The notes under the pieces are model-generated. The model was not told the origin of the DNA. It ran no database searches and worked only from the letters and a program-made list of their open reading frames with translations. A program made the translations under genes and the position numbers. From an uncultured Prevotella sp. (GTDB lineage Bacteria > Bacteroidota > Bacteroidia > Bacteroidales > Bacteroidaceae), in contig CAMVJQ010000002.1 of the NCBI GenBank assembly GCA_947167845.1, forward strand, positions 1 to 64,000: a DNA stretch of 64,000 nucleotides. Direction: 5' to 3'. Below, piece after piece: positions 60,865 to 64,000 of the stretch (its first letter is position 1; every line of letters begins with the position of its first letter).

Positions 60865-61071
60865 TGTTGTTCTTTTAAAAGGGTTAGTAAACGTTTGTCA
60901 TTTTAAAATTTGATGCAAAATTACCTCTATATATGCAACAAATGTTTCAAAAATGATTCAAAACCTGCCAAAAATGATACGATGTAACAAATCGTGCCGT
61001 CTTAGTTCATATCGTTTATGTCAGTTTCTGTATTTTTTTGTATCTTTGCACCCAAGAAACCGAAAACTGTA

Positions 61072-63273
61072 ATGATGATGACGAGAACATTCCTTGCGTA
61101 CCTTATTATGTGTATGGCTGGCTTGGCCGTGCTGACATCCTGCTCCAGTGGCAGCAAGGTGTACAAGATTGGTGTGTCGCAATGTGGTAAAGGGCGTTGG
61201 CGCGACAAGGTGAATCACGAGATGCTGGCAGCCCAGCACCTCTACCGTGAGGATGCAAAGGTGATCATCGCCAGTGCCGACGACAATACGCAGCAGCAAA
61301 TCAGGCAGATTGACAGTCTGGTCAGCCTGGGCATCGACTTGCTGGTGGTGGCCCCCAACGAGGCAGCCCCCATCTCAGCCGCTGTCTCGCGGGTCAGGGA
61401 CAAGGGCATCCCCGTGATCTGCTTCGACCGCAAGGTGGAGGCCGACAACTATACCGCCTTCATCGGATGCAGTAATGTGGAGGCAGGAAAGGCCGTCGGC
61501 ATCAACGTCGTCGACGTGGCCCGAGGGATGACGAATCAAAGACCTGTCCCCTTGATTCTGGAGGTGACTGGACTGATGAGCAGTTCGCCGGCCCGGGAGC
61601 GCCATCAGGGATTTGCACAGGCGTTGGCGGGGCACGACGAACTGGACTATGTCTGCCGCGAGGGTGACTGGAGTTCAGAGGAAACCTACCGCATCGTGAT
61701 GGAGCAAATCAAGACAGGCCGGCTGCCCGATATCGTGTTCTGCCATAACGACGGTATGGCAACGGGTGCCTACAAGGCTGTGGTGGAGACCGGGACGGAA
61801 GGCAAGGTCAGAATATTCGGTATCGACGGTATGCCGGGCGAAGGTCTCGACTACGTGCAGTTCGGCCATCAGACGGCCACGTATGTCTATCCTACAGGAG
61901 GGGATGAGATAGTCAGGCTGGCGCTCGACATCCTGACGGGCCGCCCCTACCAGCGGGAGAACAGGCTTCAGGGTATCCTCGTGGTGAAGGAGAATGCCTG
62001 GTCAGTGGCCGCCACCACCAATGAACTGCTCCGGCAGAATGAGAATCTGGTGGTGATCCAGGATAAACTGGAGAACTATTTCGGACTCTACAACATACAA
62101 AGCAAAATCATAGCAGTGTGCGTCTGTGCGATGCTGCTGCTGGTGGCGGGCATCCTGCTTATATGGCGGGCAGTGGTTAAGACACGAACCGCCAACCGAC
62201 GTATCCGGGCGATGCACGACGAGCAGACGGCCTTCTATACCAATGCCCGCCACCAGTTGCGCACTCCACTGACACTGGTGGCCGGACCTGTGAAGAAGAT
62301 ACAGGATGCCAAAGTGCTGAAGGGAGATTGGCAGGAATTGATAGACATCGTGGCAAGGAACATCGCGCAACTGGAGACCGTCGTCTCTGATGTGTTGAAC
62401 TTCAAGATGGGGGCTGGGCAGACAGTCGTTGATGATGCGTCGGCAGAATGGACTCTGCAGCATAAATCGGCGACGGAGAATTTGCAGGGGCAACGCCTGG
62501 CACAGATGAAGCAGGACGACTCTGATGAACTGGCCAATGTGCTGATAGTGGACGACAATGCTGATATGCGTCGCTATCTGCGTACGCTGCTTGCTGATAA
62601 GTTCTATGTCATAGAGGCACCTGACGGGCAGAGTGGTCTGAAACTGGCCCGGGAGTGCGTGCCCGACATTGTGGTCAGCGACGTGATGATGCCCGTGATG
62701 GACGGCCTGCAGTTCTGTCGTCGGCTTAAAGAGGACAATATAACCAGTCATATTCCCGTTATTCTATTGACGGCCCGCAGCGCAGAGTCGCAACAGGTGG
62801 AAGGCTATGAGCATGGTGCTGATGCCTATCTGATCAAGCCGTTCAGTGCCCCACTGCTTGTGGCCCGGATCTATAATCTGCTGAAAAACCGGCAGACGCT
62901 GCGTCATCTGGCGGATGCCAGGCAGGAGGAACAGCAGCCCCTATTGAGCACTCAGGATAAACTCTTTGCCGATGCCCTCAAGCAGGCCTTCCAGCGCAAT
63001 CTGCCGAATCCAGACCTGAAGATGGATGACTTGGGCGACGAGTTGGGGATGAGTCGTGTGCAACTCTATCGCAAGGTGAAAGCCCTGACAGGCACGTCGC
63101 CTGTGGAACTGCTGCGTGAGATGCGCCTACAGCGCGGTTATACGCTGATTACGACAACCACCAAGAGTATATCAGAAATAGCATACGAGGTGGGCTTCCA
63201 CACACCCAGTTATTTCTCAAATTGCTTCAAGAAACAATTCGGGCAGTATCCGACGGAACTGAGAGGGGATTGA
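61072..63273 (+). CDS. Hybrid two-component regulator: LacI-like periplasmic sugar-binding sensor, TM, HisKA, REC, AraC HTH (no HATPase_c)
   Basis: sensor GVSQCGKGRWRDKVNHEMLAAQ; HQLRTPLTL H-box; LIVDDNADMRRYL REC; AraC C-terminus; only about 80 aa between H-box and REC. Confidence 0.9.
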   Translation: MMMTRTFLAYLIMCMAGLAVLTSCSSGSKVYKIGVSQCGKGRWRDKVNHEMLAAQHLYREDAKVIIASADDNTQQQIRQIDSLVSLGIDLLVVAPNEAAPISAAVSRVRDKGIPVICFDRKVEADNYTAFIGCSNVEAGKAVGINVVDVARGMTNQRPVPLILEVTGLMSSSPARERHQGFAQALAGHDELDYVCREGDWSSEETYRIVMEQIKTGRLPDIVFCHNDGMATGAYKAVVETGTEGKVRIFGIDGMPGEGLDYVQFGHQTATYVYPTGGDEIVRLALDILTGRPYQRENRLQGILVVKENAWSVAATTNELLRQNENLVVIQDKLENYFGLYNIQSKIIAVCVCAMLLLVAGILLIWRAVVKTRTANRRIRAMHDEQTAFYTNARHQLRTPLTLVAGPVKKIQDAKVLKGDWQELIDIVARNIAQLETVVSDVLNFKMGAGQTVVDDASAEWTLQHKSATENLQGQRLAQMKQDDSDELANVLIVDDNADMRRYLRTLLADKFYVIEAPDGQSGLKLARECVPDIVVSDVMMPVMDGLQFCRRLKEDNITSHIPVILLTARSAESQQVEGYEHGADAYLIKPFSAPLLVARIYNLLKNRQTLRHLADARQEEQQPLLSTQDKLFADALKQAFQRNLPNPDLKMDDLGDELGMSRVQLYRKVKALTGTSPVELLREMRLQRGYTLITTTTKSISEIAYEVGFHTPSYFSNCFKKQFGQYPTELRGD

Positions 63274-63372
63274 TAAGCCTGCAGTGACTTTTTCGGGGAA
63301 GCCCCCCGAAGAGTTCCACGCATTCCCGCTGACGCGTCTACCCGTTGCCTTTCCTGTAGGAGGGGGATGCGG

Positions 63373-64000
63373 CTATGAGATGTCGGAGGGGCTGACGCCA
63401 AACTCATCCTTGAAGCACTTCGTGAAGTAGGAGGGGGCGGAGAAACCGACCTCGTAGGCCACCTCCGAGATGCTCTTGGTGGTGGACTGCAGCAGTCGGC
63501 GCCCTTTCTGCAGCCGCGCCTTGCGCAACAGTTCCACGGGCGACTGCCCCGTGAGGGCTTTCAGTTTGCGGTACAACTGTACGCGCGAGAGTCCCAGTTC
63601 GGCGCCGATGGTCTCCACGCTCAGGTCGCTGTCGGTCATGTTCGCCTCGATGAAGTCGCGGAACTTCTGCAGGAAGGGGTCTTCTTTCTTTAATGAAGAA
63701 TGAAGAGTGGAGAGTGAAGAATTTGCTACCGAAGGGACACAAGAATTTGCTGCCGCCGAAGTCGGGTTCTCTGCCCCAGAATCGGTATTCCCCCCTGCCG
63801 CAGTTGGGAGGGCGGTGGCGGTTTGCGCACTGTGCATCATGATTTCTTCATTTTTGAACAGGTCTTTCAGCAGGATGCGGTTCTTCAGCAGATTGTCGAT
63901 GCGTGCCAATAGCAGTTCGGCCGGGAAGGGCTTGGTGATATAGGCATCGGCTCCGCTCTCATAGCCCTCTATCTGGTTGCGGCTCAGTGCGCGGGCTGTC
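63373..64000 (-). CDS. C-terminal REC + AraC HTH portion of a second hybrid two-component regulator (partial at right edge)
   Basis: reverse strand TARALSRNQIEGYESGADAYITKPFPAELLLARIDNLLKNR...LSRVQLYRKLKALTGQSPVELLRKARLQKGRRLL. Confidence 0.9.
   Translation of the reverse strand, partial: TARALSRNQIEGYESGADAYITKPFPAELLLARIDNLLKNRILLKDLFKNEEIMMHSAQTATALPTAAGGNTDSGAENPTSAAANSCVPSVANSSLSTLHSSLKKEDPFLQKFRDFIEANMTDSDLSVETIGAELGLSRVQLYRKLKALTGQSPVELLRKARLQKGRRLLQSTTKSISEVAYEVGFSAPSYFTKCFKDEFGVSPSDIS

Overview
Window from a Bacteroidales genome, most likely Prevotella-like (TAnnTTTG promoters, SusC/SusD pairs, hybrid two-component regulators). The housekeeping backbone covers kduD/kduI, tyrS, yidD-rnpA-hemD, metK, an M16 protease, a PP2C/SpoIIE phosphatase, xerD, aroQ, rbfA, an FtsX-like permease, murI, three ompH/skp paralogs, bamA, uppS and pckA. 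From about 41 to 63 kb there is a duplicated fructan-utilisation locus: fructokinase, MFS transporter, two copies of GH32/DUF4960/SusD/SusC, and a PBP-type hybrid regulator. The main accessory segment (about 18.0-30.9 kb) lies between two direct copies of the 3' part of murI. It carries a GNAT toxin-antitoxin-like pair, three consecutive lipoprotein genes (one fusing a periplasmic-binding fold to a legumain/GPI8-like C13 peptidase, one ending in a C-type-lectin-like domain that looks DGR-diversified), a frameshifted XRE regulator, and a VapE/DUF4248 module next to 22-bp iteron-like repeats. Other striking items: two tiny double-glycine-leader peptides with 7-8 aa cores, three unrelated intergenic arrays with the same 22-bp period, a roughly 390-bp imperfect palindrome containing one of those arrays, a 123-bp palindromic repeat inserted in frame in a lipoprotein signal peptide, and heptanucleotide repeats that encode signal-peptide cores. 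All calls come from reading the sequence; no database search was run.
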